Of a stretch of DNA of 15,700 bases, positions 7,160 through 13,576 are shown piece by piece. The stretch is taken from positions 1-15,700 of the forward strand of contig JAISHJ010000033.1 of assembly GCA_031262625.1 (NCBI GenBank). The letters are read 5' to 3'. The position numbers were made by a program, and so were the translations under genes. This DNA is from Ruminococcus sp. Lineage in GTDB: Bacteria > Bacillota > Clostridia > Oscillospirales > Ruminococcaceae. Each line of letters opens with the position of its first letter. Within the stretch, counting starts at the first letter, position 1. The notes below the pieces were generated by a model that worked only from the letters and a program-made list of their open reading frames with translations, had not been told where the DNA came from and did not search any database.

Positions 7160-7429
7160 ATGGAAGAACTTCTTAAATCCGATTATAAGGTTTACGTTGA
7201 CGTGCTTGAAATGCGGGCTAAGGACGGTGTAATTACTCCCCTCGGTTTTGTGTGGGAGGACGGAAGGCGCTACGCTGTTGACGGAGTTACCGACATTCGC
7301 AAAGCGGCAAGTCTCAAGGCGGGCGGCGCGGGGCTTCGCTACACCGTGAAAATCGCCGGAAACAGCCGCTTCATGTTCTTAGAAGAAGAACGCGGTGTGC
7401 GGAGGTGGTTTATGGAGAAGAAAGGGTAA
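7160..7429 (+). CDS. Small conserved protein downstream of dinB (DUF6504-like)
   Basis: An 89-residue soluble protein of unknown function. Seen: YVDVLEMRAKDG, then a WEDGRRYAVDGVTDIR strand-rich core, AASLKAGGAGLRYTVKI and a closing RWFMEKK. The composition and arrangement suggest a small all-beta barrel. Proteins of this general appearance are found next to Y-family polymerase genes in Gram-positive bacteria, and I compare it to DUF6504 from memory, with low certainty on the name. ATG at 7160-7162 has AAAGGGTGA (7144-7152) upstream, a good ribosome-binding site. It lies 116 bases after dinB with no evident terminator between, so co-transcription is likely. A polymerase IV accessory role is inference. 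Confidence 0.75.
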   Translation: MEELLKSDYKVYVDVLEMRAKDGVITPLGFVWEDGRRYAVDGVTDIRKAASLKAGGAGLRYTVKIAGNSRFMFLEEERGVRRWFMEKKG

Positions 7430-7439
7430 TGTTTTATTT

Positions 7440-7513
7440 TTGAAAGATAAAAAATCCTATACTATATAAATATATCAAAAGTTATTGCTTTAAGTCGAAA
7501 AATATGTTAAAAT
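7440..7513 (+). promoter_or_regulatory. Two candidate promoters for the formate/nitrite transporter gene
   Basis: Proximal: TTGCTT (7485-7490), 17 bases, TAAAAT (7508-7513), predicted start ~7520. Distal: TTGAAA (7440-7445), 17 bases, TATATA (7463-7468). If only the proximal one is used, the GTG at 7515 would lie before the transcript start and translation would have to begin downstream; the distal one would allow GTG 7515. Confidence 0.5.
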
Positions 7514-7514
7514 A

Positions 7515-8171
7515 GTGATTAGAAAGGGATTGATTATTATTTTTGATGTATTTGTTAAAGCAATCTTAGCCGGTCTTTCAATCAGTATCGGCGGTACTGT
7601 CTTTTTGTCAGTCGAGAGCCGTCCGCTCGGTGCGTTCCTCTTTGCCGTGGGACTTTTCGCGATCCTTACACGCGGGTTTAAGCTTTTCACCGGAGCAATC
7701 GGCTACTTTTGGGAGCGGGACAAGCGCTTCAAGCTTGAATGTTTAGTAATCTGGGCGGGGAATTTCGCCGGAACATTTTTAGGTGCGATTCTTATTAATC
7801 TCACCAGAATTTCCGCCGTAAGTGAAAAAGCTTCTGCTCTCGTTGATGTTAAGCTTGCCGACACGCCCTTATCAGTCTTCATTTTAGCGATTTTCTGCGG
7901 TATGCTTATGTACATAGCTGTCCACGGGTGGAATACCGCCGAAAAGGGCGCGGTAAAAATCATCGCCTGTATAGTCCCCGTCGCGGTCTTCATTCTCTGT
8001 GGATTTGAACACTGTATAGCTAATATGTACTATTTCTCCCTCGCCTTTTCTTTCGCAAACCCTACAATGTGGTTATATCTGCTCCTCATGACACTCGGAA
8101 ACGCTGTCGGTGCATGGATTCTCTCCGTTCCTCCTTTTATCCTCAGTAATAAAGCTGTAAAGAACCCGTAA
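7515..8171 (+). CDS. Formate/nitrite transporter (FNT) family membrane channel
   Basis: A ~218-residue integral membrane protein, at the short end of the FNT family, for formate, nitrite, hydrosulfide or another small anion. About six hydrophobic segments are visible. Seen: FVKAILAGLSISIGG near 13-27 (helix 1), KLFTG at 56-60 (the family L-F-T-G motif), IFCGMLMYIAV near 126-136 (equivalent to the CNxLVCLAV signature, with the usual Asn replaced by Gly), and GFEHCIANMYYF at 163-174 carrying the central histidine H167. The frame opens at GTG 7515, but the best Shine-Dalgarno (AGAAAGGGA, 7521-7529) lies inside it and points to a start near 7530-7540, where only TTG (7530) or ATT codons are in frame. 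The exact start is therefore unresolved. Stands alone between dinB and the pilin cluster. Confidence 0.88.
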   Translation: MIRKGLIIIFDVFVKAILAGLSISIGGTVFLSVESRPLGAFLFAVGLFAILTRGFKLFTGAIGYFWERDKRFKLECLVIWAGNFAGTFLGAILINLTRISAVSEKASALVDVKLADTPLSVFILAIFCGMLMYIAVHGWNTAEKGAVKIIACIVPVAVFILCGFEHCIANMYYFSLAFSFANPTMWLYLLLMTLGNAVGAWILSVPPFILSNKAVKNP

Positions 8172-8258
8172 CCTCTTGTTAATATGCACAATTTTCCCTC
8201 TCCTTTTTGTGCAACCCTACAAATTCACAAAATTAGAGAAAAAAATATCATTTTTCTA

Positions 8259-8287
8259 TTGACAAATATATATTAATATAATATACT
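8259..8287 (+). promoter_or_regulatory. Promoter of the pilin cluster
   Basis: TTGACA (8259-8264), 17-base spacer, TATACT (8282-8287). Predicted transcription start ~8294, leaving an untranslated leader of about 265-280 bases before the first prepilin gene. This is the only strong promoter seen for the cluster. Confidence 0.8.
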
Positions 8288-8354
8288 AATAATCACAGGG
8301 AACAAACACTAAAAAACATAACTAATCTGCCCGGTTTACAGGATACGGCAGAAG

Positions 8355-8489
8355 GACAGGAAAAGGTTGGCAAGCGGTGGGCGAACGGCGGGCAAGCGGT
8401 GGGCAAGCGGTAGGCAGGTAAGGCAAATTGATTGTCTGAAACGTGTAACCGTTAGTCGGAAATCTGAAAGACAGGAAAAGGTTGGCAAG
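8355..8489 (+). repeat. 20-base direct repeat pair in the pilin leader
   Basis: The 20 bases at 8355-8374 recur without mismatch at 8470-8489 (both begin GACAGGAAAAGG and end TTGGCAAG), 115 bases apart start to start. The copies bracket the 11-base tandem array, and each continues into CGG-rich sequence, suggesting segmental duplication within the leader. Confidence 0.9.
8369..8412 (+). repeat. Tandem 11-base repeat, four units
   Basis: Four adjacent units: GGCAAGCGGTG (8369-8379), GGCGAACGGCG (8380-8390), GGCAAGCGGTG (8391-8401) and GGCAAGCGGTA (8402-8412), followed by a decayed start of a fifth (GGCAGG). Two units are identical. The 11-base period is not a multiple of three, so this is not a coding repeat; it is close to one helical turn of DNA. 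Confidence 0.85.
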
Positions 8490-8558
8490 ACGGCGGGGTA
8501 AGGACTGAGAGCCGTCATAGTCTGACCGGAAAATTATATATTCAAAGGTAAAAAATAC

Positions 8559-9236
8559 ATGGGGGTGTTTCCAATGAATAATATTCGCGGGAAACTCCTC
8601 AAGGGATTTACCGTAGTCGAACTGATCGTAGTTATCGCAATTATAGGTATACTTTTCTCGATAGGTTCACTTGCAGTCACCGCAATTATCCGCGACTCGA
8701 ACATGACTGCCGCGAATGATTCCGCTCACGAAGCGCTTACATACGTTCAAAATTGGCTCGTTGATCTCGAAATTAAAAATATAGACATTGAAGCACTCTT
8801 CGTTGACCCGACGGCATCTGCTCACAGCGGTAAGAAGTATTTTCAGCTCGTTTCTTCTAACTGCGGAAGTTCATATGAAACAACTACAGGCACATATGCG
8901 GGTATAAAAGTCTGCCACATCGGCGGCGACCCATATGATAACGGTTCTCTTTCAAAATCGACTTCCGGTGATCAAGATAAAATTTACGAACGCTTAAAAG
9001 TCCTTTCGGACAACATCGCTTCCACCTATGACGGAAGATGGCGTGTTATCGTAAACGCTACCGATTATACTGTTTTGCTCGCATATTGGGAAGACGCAAA
9101 TTCACTGTCAACACAAATCCTCGGTACAACAAACTATATGTTTCCGGCAAAGGAAACCGGCGTAACTTCGGACGAACAGAGGACACAAACCGCCGCAAGC
9201 GGCAGATTCTTAGGGCAATATCCTCTCGCGACCTAA
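8559..9236 (+). CDS. Type IV prepilin-like protein, cluster pilin 1
   Basis: A 225-residue prepilin with a class III signal peptide: charged leader ending in LLKG, then FTVVELIVVIAIIGIL, with cleavage between G16 and F17, the conserved Glu at mature +5 and a ~20-residue hydrophobic helix that anchors it in the membrane until assembly into a filament. The globular part has cysteines and a long Asp/Ser-rich middle. The end (AYWEDANS, then TSDEQRTQTAA) shares motifs with the next two pilins. It is larger than the other two and its codons look ordinary, so a minor pilin or tip subunit is plausible (inference). Two starts are possible: ATG 8559 with AAAGGT upstream, or ATG 8574 with GGGGGTG six bases upstream and a shorter, more typical leader. 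Confidence 0.88.
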   Translation: MGVFPMNNIRGKLLKGFTVVELIVVIAIIGILFSIGSLAVTAIIRDSNMTAANDSAHEALTYVQNWLVDLEIKNIDIEALFVDPTASAHSGKKYFQLVSSNCGSSYETTTGTYAGIKVCHIGGDPYDNGSLSKSTSGDQDKIYERLKVLSDNIASTYDGRWRVIVNATDYTVLLAYWEDANSLSTQILGTTNYMFPAKETGVTSDEQRTQTAASGRFLGQYPLAT

Positions 9237-9288
9237 ACCTCACCCCTTAATGTAGTTGTAAAGCGTGTTGGTATCACGTTTTATAGAT

Positions 9289-9310
9289 GGATAAGGAAAC
9301 CTCCTTATCC
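9289..9310 (+). promoter_or_regulatory. Leader hairpin containing an anti-Shine-Dalgarno for pilin 2
   Basis: Perfect 9-base stem GGATAAGGA (9289-9297) / TCCTTATCC (9302-9310) with loop AACC. The segment CCTCCTTAT (9300-9308) is also an exact complement of ATAAGGAGG (9331-9339), the ribosome-binding site of the next gene. The two pairings cannot coexist, so this looks like an on/off translational switch. No T-run follows the hairpin, so it is not an intrinsic terminator. Confidence 0.65.
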
Positions 9311-9347
9311 CAAAAGCTAAACCATAATTAATAAGGAGGAATTTCTT

Positions 9348-9887
9348 ATGAAGAATTCCAAACTCAAGGGCTTCACCCTCGTAGAGTTAATCGTTGTTAT
9401 CGCTATCATCGGCGTACTCATGGCTATCCTCGTTCCTAACCTCTTAAACTACGTAAACGACGCTCGTGCGCAAGCTGCTAATGCTAACGCTAAGCAAGTT
9501 CAAACTGCTGCTACTTCCTACATCGCTAACTGTGCTACAAAGGGTTACTGGGGCGGCGCTTCTTCCGTAACCGCTATCAGCAAAAAGGTTGTTACATTAG
9601 CTACTACTGTTCCTGCTGCTCCTGTTGAAGCTCCTCCTACAGCCGGTGCTACTCTTGACTTAACTAACTTTACTACTTCTATGACATTCTATCTTGCAAG
9701 TTATGCAGGAAAATGTATCGCTGTTGAAGTTGATGCAAGCGGCAATGTAAGCCAAGCATGGTATGCAGATAATGCTTCCATTACTACAGTTGGTCAGGCT
9801 CCCGTAGGCAGAACAGCTTCCGATAACCGCACACAGCAAAGAGCTATCGCAGCAGTTATCAGCGGCGGCACCACTACTACATCGTGA
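9348..9887 (+). CDS. Type IV major pilin-like prepilin, cluster pilin 2
   Basis: A 179-residue prepilin: leader MKNSKLKG, cleavage before F9, then FTLVELIVVIAIIGVLMAIL with Glu at mature +5. The helix continues into an Ala/Asn/Gln-rich stretch (ARAQAANANAKQVQTAA) typical of pilin alpha-1C. A Pro/Thr/Ala segment near residues 85-105 and a Thr-rich C-terminus follow, with AWYADN and VGQAPVGRTASDNRTQQ shared with its neighbours. Features suggesting the abundant subunit: a near-perfect ribosome-binding site (AAGGAGG, 9333-9339, 8-base spacer), a narrow codon choice (GCT for Ala, AAC, TAC) unlike adjacent genes, small size, and a terminator directly behind it. Translation may be controlled by the hairpin at 9289-9310. 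Filament formation depends on assembly genes not in this window. Confidence 0.92.
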   Translation: MKNSKLKGFTLVELIVVIAIIGVLMAILVPNLLNYVNDARAQAANANAKQVQTAATSYIANCATKGYWGGASSVTAISKKVVTLATTVPAAPVEAPPTAGATLDLTNFTTSMTFYLASYAGKCIAVEVDASGNVSQAWYADNASITTVGQAPVGRTASDNRTQQRAIAAVISGGTTTTS

Positions 9888-9923
9888 TTAACGCCTAACA
9901 TAATATAAACTAACATAACCTTT

Positions 9924-9958
9924 ACCCGCTCTGTTTCACACAACAGGGCGGGTTTTGT
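9924..9958 (+). terminator. Intrinsic terminator after the major-like pilin
   Basis: Stem ACCCGCTCTGTT (9924-9935) with AACAGGGCGGGT (9942-9953), twelve pairs including one G-U, loop TCACAC, then TTTGT. Since pilin 3 follows immediately and has no visible promoter, partial read-through here would set a high pilin 2 to pilin 3 ratio. Confidence 0.85.
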
Positions 9959-9983
9959 AAAAAAGATGAAAGCAGGAAAGGTC

Positions 9984-10490
9984 ATGAGAAAACTAAAAGG
10001 CTTTACACTCATTGAACTTATCGTAGTTATAACGATAATCGGAATTCTCATGGCTTTTCTTATTCCGAATCTTATTAATTACGTAACAAGTTCAAAACTT
10101 ACCGCCGCGAACGCGAACGCAAATAAAGTTCATATGTACGCGCTTTCATACCTCACGAAAGCAACAATTGCGGGCGCGACAGTTTCTCCCGAAATTGACG
10201 GAAAAGTTTTTACTCTCAAAAACCCCGACGGATTAGTTTTTGACGATAGTTTCACTTTCGGGACGGAAGTAACTCCCGAAATGTTTGAAGATGCCGTAAG
10301 CTATAATCTCGGCGCTATCGGCATTAATACAAACTACGCCGTACGGCTTGATGATACCGGAATTCCTGTTGCTGCATGGTGGGCAAGGAATCGAGCCGAT
10401 TGGGTTGTCGGTGAATATCCTAACGCAAGAAGCATGGAGGAAGCCGAAATCGGCGAAACCCTCGGGCAACAAATCCCCGATACGTGGTAA
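9984..10490 (+). CDS. Type IV prepilin-like protein, cluster pilin 3
   Basis: A 168-residue prepilin: leader MRKLKG, cleavage before F7, then FTLIELIVVITIIGILMAFL with Glu at mature +5, continuing into NLINYVTSSKLTAANANAN, clearly paralogous to pilin 2. The C-terminal part is more acidic and ends with AAWWARNRADWVVGEYPNAR, matching the AWYADN / VGQAPVGR pattern of pilin 2. A start at ATG 9966 is possible, but ATG 9984 has AGGA at 9974-9977 (spacer 6) and gives the usual short leader. The gene begins 26 bases after the terminator tail behind pilin 2, so expression is probably by read-through. Likely a minor pilin of the same filament (inference). Confidence 0.88.
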   Translation: MRKLKGFTLIELIVVITIIGILMAFLIPNLINYVTSSKLTAANANANKVHMYALSYLTKATIAGATVSPEIDGKVFTLKNPDGLVFDDSFTFGTEVTPEMFEDAVSYNLGAIGINTNYAVRLDDTGIPVAAWWARNRADWVVGEYPNARSMEEAEIGETLGQQIPDTW

Positions 10491-10508
10491 ACTGATATTC
10501 CATAAACT

Positions 10509-10537
10509 AAAACCGCACTGAAAAGTACGGTTTTTTT
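10509..10537. terminator. Terminator between convergent pilin and DHHW genes, probably bidirectional
   Basis: AAAACCG-C-ACT (10509-10519), loop GAAA, AGT-A-CGGTTTT (10524-10534), one C-A mismatch. It is followed by more Ts on the plus strand and, read from the other side, by a TTTT run formed by the A-rich arm. It lies in the 50-base gap between the pilin 3 stop codon and the stop codon of the minus-strand DHHW gene. Confidence 0.8.
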
Positions 10538-10540
10538 GTG

Positions 10541-12106
10541 TTATTCCGGCGATAAAAGCGTAGGCATTGCAGGCGGCGAGGATTCCGGCGGAAGTGTTTC
10601 CGGCGGAAGTGTTTCCGCTGGGAGTGTCTCGGCAACAACAGTTTCCGCCGCAGTAACACTTTCGACAATCGGCGCAGTCGTTACCGGAGTTTCGGCAGTT
10701 GTTGCAATAGTTTCTGTCTTAACCCCAACCGAACCGAAACGCAGATCGTCAATATGCTTAATAAGGCTTTGAGTGTTCGCCGCAAAGATATTATTTATAA
10801 ACAGAACGTCGGTGATGTTCTTCTGCTTCATATAATCAATCGCGTTCATTCCGAAAAAGCGGATGTCTATAACGTAAATTTCCTCAAAATAAGGGATAAG
10901 TTCGGGAATTAAAGCGTTACCGAAAGACTCCTTAAAGACAGTAAGCCGCTTTCCGTTCTTATTTTCGGTAACGACGTGCGTATGAACCGCATCCATACCG
11001 ATAAACATTGCGTAGGAATTATCGACCGCGGCGGCTTCGTAGATAAGCTGTCCGAAACCGCGGGAGGTTAAGGTGTCGTAGTTGAAAAACTCAGTCGTGT
11101 AGGGGAGAGGCTGTTTATAATAGGTGAAAACTTCGGGGGATTCCTTAATCTTTATATCGTTAGTGTAGCCATAGAGCGAACCGACAAAGCCGTCGCGTGA
11201 AATCGCTTCAAAATCAGTGATAGGCTGAACAGTTTCGCCTAAAACTTCCGCGAAAGCAGTAGATGCATAGTAAGCGCCGAGCTGCGACCAGTGGTGGTCT
11301 GTTTTAAGGTAAATATCCTCACCCGTATGAGAAGCAAGCTTGCTGTAAGCATCAATAGGAGTAACGCCTACCAAATTTTCGTAGATATTTTTTATCTGCG
11401 TAAGTTCCGAATTTGAGTAATCGGAATACTGTGCCGGCAGATAAAATTCAACCGCCGTCGGAACAACCATATTGTATACATTTACATTTTCGCCGAGACT
11501 TATTTTATACGCGTTTAGCACGTCCGCGTAGTATTTACCCTGCGACTTACTTCCGCCGAACAGCATAAAACTCCTGTCGCCGACGGTTACGATACCGTTA
11601 TTGTCAAATTCCATGGTTTGGTCTTCTGCCGGGGGAGCAGTTACCGTCTCCGAAAGCCCGGGAATGGTTACAGCGGGTGCTTCCGTTACGAGTACTTCGG
11701 TAACAGCGGTATCGGCTTCCGCAATTTCTGCTTTAGGCGGTGCGGTTGTAACTATAACCTCCGGTATTTCATCACTGTCATCTGCTTTTACGATCTCAAC
11801 GTTGCCGTGAAATTTTACGTTATCCTGTCTTATTCCTTCAAGTTCTTTTATCTGCCCCGATAATTCAACGAGATTGTCGCGGAGAGGAACGGTGTCGGCG
11901 AACCATTTTGTAAGGTCTCGCGTAAACGACCCGTCAAGGTAACTTTCCACAGTGAATTTCGGGAACGCCGCAAGTTCGCGGTTTTCAAGTTCAGACTCGC
12001 TTGGGCGCGGAAGAAGCGCAAGCGCCAATGACACAAATACCAAAAGGGTAGTGACCGCAATCATAGCCCAAAAATATGCAAGATTTATTTTTCGCTTTTT
12101 GTTCAT
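10541..12106 (-). CDS. DHHW/AlgX-like extracellular O-acetylation partner protein
   Basis: A 521-residue protein with a short basic N-terminus (MNKKRK), a transmembrane segment at ~11-32 and an extracellular remainder. Seen: DHHW at 270-273 in TDHHWSQLGAYYA, the family's namesake motif, and ESFGNALIPELIPYF at 393-407, the usual position of the catalytic serine of the SGNH-like fold. MBOAT partners of this type transfer acetyl groups onto exported polysaccharide or wall polymer. Two Pro/Thr/Val/Glu-rich low-complexity segments stand out: a linker at ~115-165 inserted before the catalytic part, and a C-terminal tail (~463-521) with repeated ETLPP-type units; both may be flexible or glycosylated wall-spanning regions (inference). 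The ATG is 2 bases after the MBOAT stop codon, so the two genes are translationally linked. The target polymer cannot be told from sequence. Confidence 0.87.
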   Translation of the reverse strand: MNKKRKINLAYFWAMIAVTTLLVFVSLALALLPRPSESELENRELAAFPKFTVESYLDGSFTRDLTKWFADTVPLRDNLVELSGQIKELEGIRQDNVKFHGNVEIVKADDSDEIPEVIVTTAPPKAEIAEADTAVTEVLVTEAPAVTIPGLSETVTAPPAEDQTMEFDNNGIVTVGDRSFMLFGGSKSQGKYYADVLNAYKISLGENVNVYNMVVPTAVEFYLPAQYSDYSNSELTQIKNIYENLVGVTPIDAYSKLASHTGEDIYLKTDHHWSQLGAYYASTAFAEVLGETVQPITDFEAISRDGFVGSLYGYTNDIKIKESPEVFTYYKQPLPYTTEFFNYDTLTSRGFGQLIYEAAAVDNSYAMFIGMDAVHTHVVTENKNGKRLTVFKESFGNALIPELIPYFEEIYVIDIRFFGMNAIDYMKQKNITDVLFINNIFAANTQSLIKHIDDLRFGSVGVKTETIATTAETPVTTAPIVESVTAAETVVAETLPAETLPPETLPPESSPPAMPTLLSPE

Positions 12107-12108
12107 AA

Positions 12109-13509
12109 TTAAAACCTAAAATAAAGGAACGGATTATTTGTCGCTCCGACAAGGAGTATTGAGGACAGGATTAGTACAAAACAGGCGGCGATAGCCTGCC
12201 CGGTGGCGTAGACACCGACACGTTCCGGTTTTGCTTCAAAAAAGCTCTTGATTTTCGGAACAATCGGAGTGCAAAATACCACGCCGATAATTATTACGAA
12301 AAGATTATTAAGGAACGCGGTTTTCGTAAGTTCGTCGATAAATTTAACGCTTCCTTCGCCGAACATCGCGGATAGATATACTCCAAGCTGTGAAAGGTCG
12401 GTGAAGTAAAACAACGCCCACCCGAGAGTTGCCGCGAAAAGAAGGTAAATTACCGAAAGGAATTTCGGGATTTTTTCTAAAATATTCCCGAGGAAGAGGT
12501 TTTCGAGAATTATAAGTATTCCGAACCAACAGCCCCAAAGGATAAAATTCCACGAAGCGCCGTGCCACATACCGGTTAAGAACCAAACTACCGCTAAATT
12601 GAGGTATTTATGCCGCCTGTTTCCTCCGAGGGGGATATAGACATATTCGCGGAAGAACGACCCGAGGGAGATGTGCCACCTTCGCCAAAATTCTCTCGCA
12701 GAGCCGGAAATATAGGGGTAGTTGAAATTCTCAAGGAAAGTAAAGCCCGCCATTCTCCCCATGCCGATAGCCATATCGGAGTAGCCGGAAAAATCATAAT
12801 AAATCTGTAAAGCAAACATAATTACGCCGAACCATGCGCCGAGGGTACTCTGCGGGAGGGCTTTACCGAGGAATTCGTCTGCCAAAGCGCCGAGCGAATT
12901 CGCCAAAATGACTTTTTTACCGAGACCTATACAGAAACGTATTAAGCCTTTAGAAAAATTAGTTGAGGAAATATCGCGATGTTCAATCTGCTTTTCGATA
13001 GTATCATAACACACAATCGGTCCTGCAACAAGCTGGAAGAACATTGATATATACATCATGAATTTTAAGAAAGAACGCTGCGCCTTAACTTTTCCACGGT
13101 AAACGTCAACGATGTAGGAAATCGACTGGAAAGAGTAAAAACTTATACCGATAGGCAGGTCGAGTTCATGAACGGGGAGAGCAAGTCCTGTTAAGCTGTT
13201 GAAAGTTTCGGTGAAGAACGCCCCGTATTTGAAGACGGCTAAAAGCCCGAGATTAACGAGCAGAGATGCCGCAACCCCGAGCTTTGCGATTTTTGTACCG
13301 AAATGTTTATTTATAAAGAGTCCGTTGAAATAATCACAAAGCGTTGAACCTATGAGGAGAAGCACCCAAACAGGTTCGCCCCAAGCGTAGAAAACGAGTG
13401 AAAATATTACGAGGACGATATTTTTATAGGTTAAGTTCCGGCTTAAAAAGTAAAATATGAAAAAAAGCGGTAAAAATGCGTAGATAAATATTAGTTCTGA
13501 AAAGACCAA
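12109..13509 (-). CDS. MBOAT-family membrane O-acyltransferase (AlgI/DltB-like)
   Basis: A 466-residue polytopic membrane protein that passes acyl (usually acetyl) groups across the membrane to an acceptor on a surface polymer. Seen: the typical N-terminus VFSELIFIYAFLPLFFIFY, LPIGISFYSFQSISYIVDVYRG near 118-139, QIYYDFSGYSDMAIGMGRM near 235-253, FWRRWHISLGSFFREYVYIPLGG near 274-296 with H279, and MWHGASWNFILWG with the catalytic histidine H316. The start is TTG (13507-13509), with TAGGT about ten bases upstream; it sits exactly where homologues begin (MVFS..), so TTG is real rather than an error. Paired with the DHHW protein just downstream. Substrate could be alginate-like exopolysaccharide, secondary wall polymer or teichoic acid; it lacks a dlt context, so D-alanylation is less likely. 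Confidence 0.92.
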   Translation of the reverse strand: MVFSELIFIYAFLPLFFIFYFLSRNLTYKNIVLVIFSLVFYAWGEPVWVLLLIGSTLCDYFNGLFINKHFGTKIAKLGVAASLLVNLGLLAVFKYGAFFTETFNSLTGLALPVHELDLPIGISFYSFQSISYIVDVYRGKVKAQRSFLKFMMYISMFFQLVAGPIVCYDTIEKQIEHRDISSTNFSKGLIRFCIGLGKKVILANSLGALADEFLGKALPQSTLGAWFGVIMFALQIYYDFSGYSDMAIGMGRMAGFTFLENFNYPYISGSAREFWRRWHISLGSFFREYVYIPLGGNRRHKYLNLAVVWFLTGMWHGASWNFILWGCWFGILIILENLFLGNILEKIPKFLSVIYLLFAATLGWALFYFTDLSQLGVYLSAMFGEGSVKFIDELTKTAFLNNLFVIIIGVVFCTPIVPKIKSFFEAKPERVGVYATGQAIAACFVLILSSILLVGATNNPFLYFRF

Positions 13510-13576
13510 TTTCTAAACCTACTTGAAAATGTTAATGTGGCTATAAGCAGTTCAGTGTTACTGCTTTTGTGTTTAT

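Larger units (their letters stand above)
8294..8558 (+). other. Long repeat-filled 5' leader of the pilin transcript
   Basis: A gene-free stretch of about 265 bases between promoter and first prepilin. It holds a 20-base direct repeat, a tandem 11-base repeat, and a simple hairpin (GACGGC 8489-8494 with GCCGTC 8511-8516, 16-base loop). It is far more GC- and G-rich than neighbouring intergenic DNA. I could not match it to a known riboswitch class and see no convincing small ORF. A regulatory RNA leader is possible but unproven. Confidence 0.5.

Noticed and set aside
8185..8213. Terminator after the FNT gene: TGCACAA (8185-8191) with TTGTGCA (8207-8213)
   Set aside because: Seven-base stem with a 15-base loop and no T-run after it; too weak to call.
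8290..8430. Possible c-di-GMP riboswitch (CACAGGG..AA near 8294, GCGGTAGGCAGG near 8406)
   Set aside because: Only short scattered words resemble the class; the helices and the conserved GGGACGCAAAGCC core are not present.
8336..8518. 60-residue minus-strand frame in the pilin leader
   Set aside because: It arises from the GC-rich tandem repeats, whose 11-base period does not preserve frame; no ribosome-binding site.
9256..9285. Promoter directly before pilin 2 (TTGTAA, 18 bases, TTTATA)
   Set aside because: Weak match, and the predicted start would fall inside the left arm of the 9289-9310 hairpin; kept as only a remote possibility.
10536..10772. Plus-strand Ser/Val/Gly-rich reading frame
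   Set aside because: It is the antisense reading of the Pro/Thr-rich tail of the DHHW protein; the repeats belong to that gene.
11601..11863. Two plus-strand frames in the DHHW gene
   Set aside because: Antisense to the P/T-rich linker, low complexity, no start signals.
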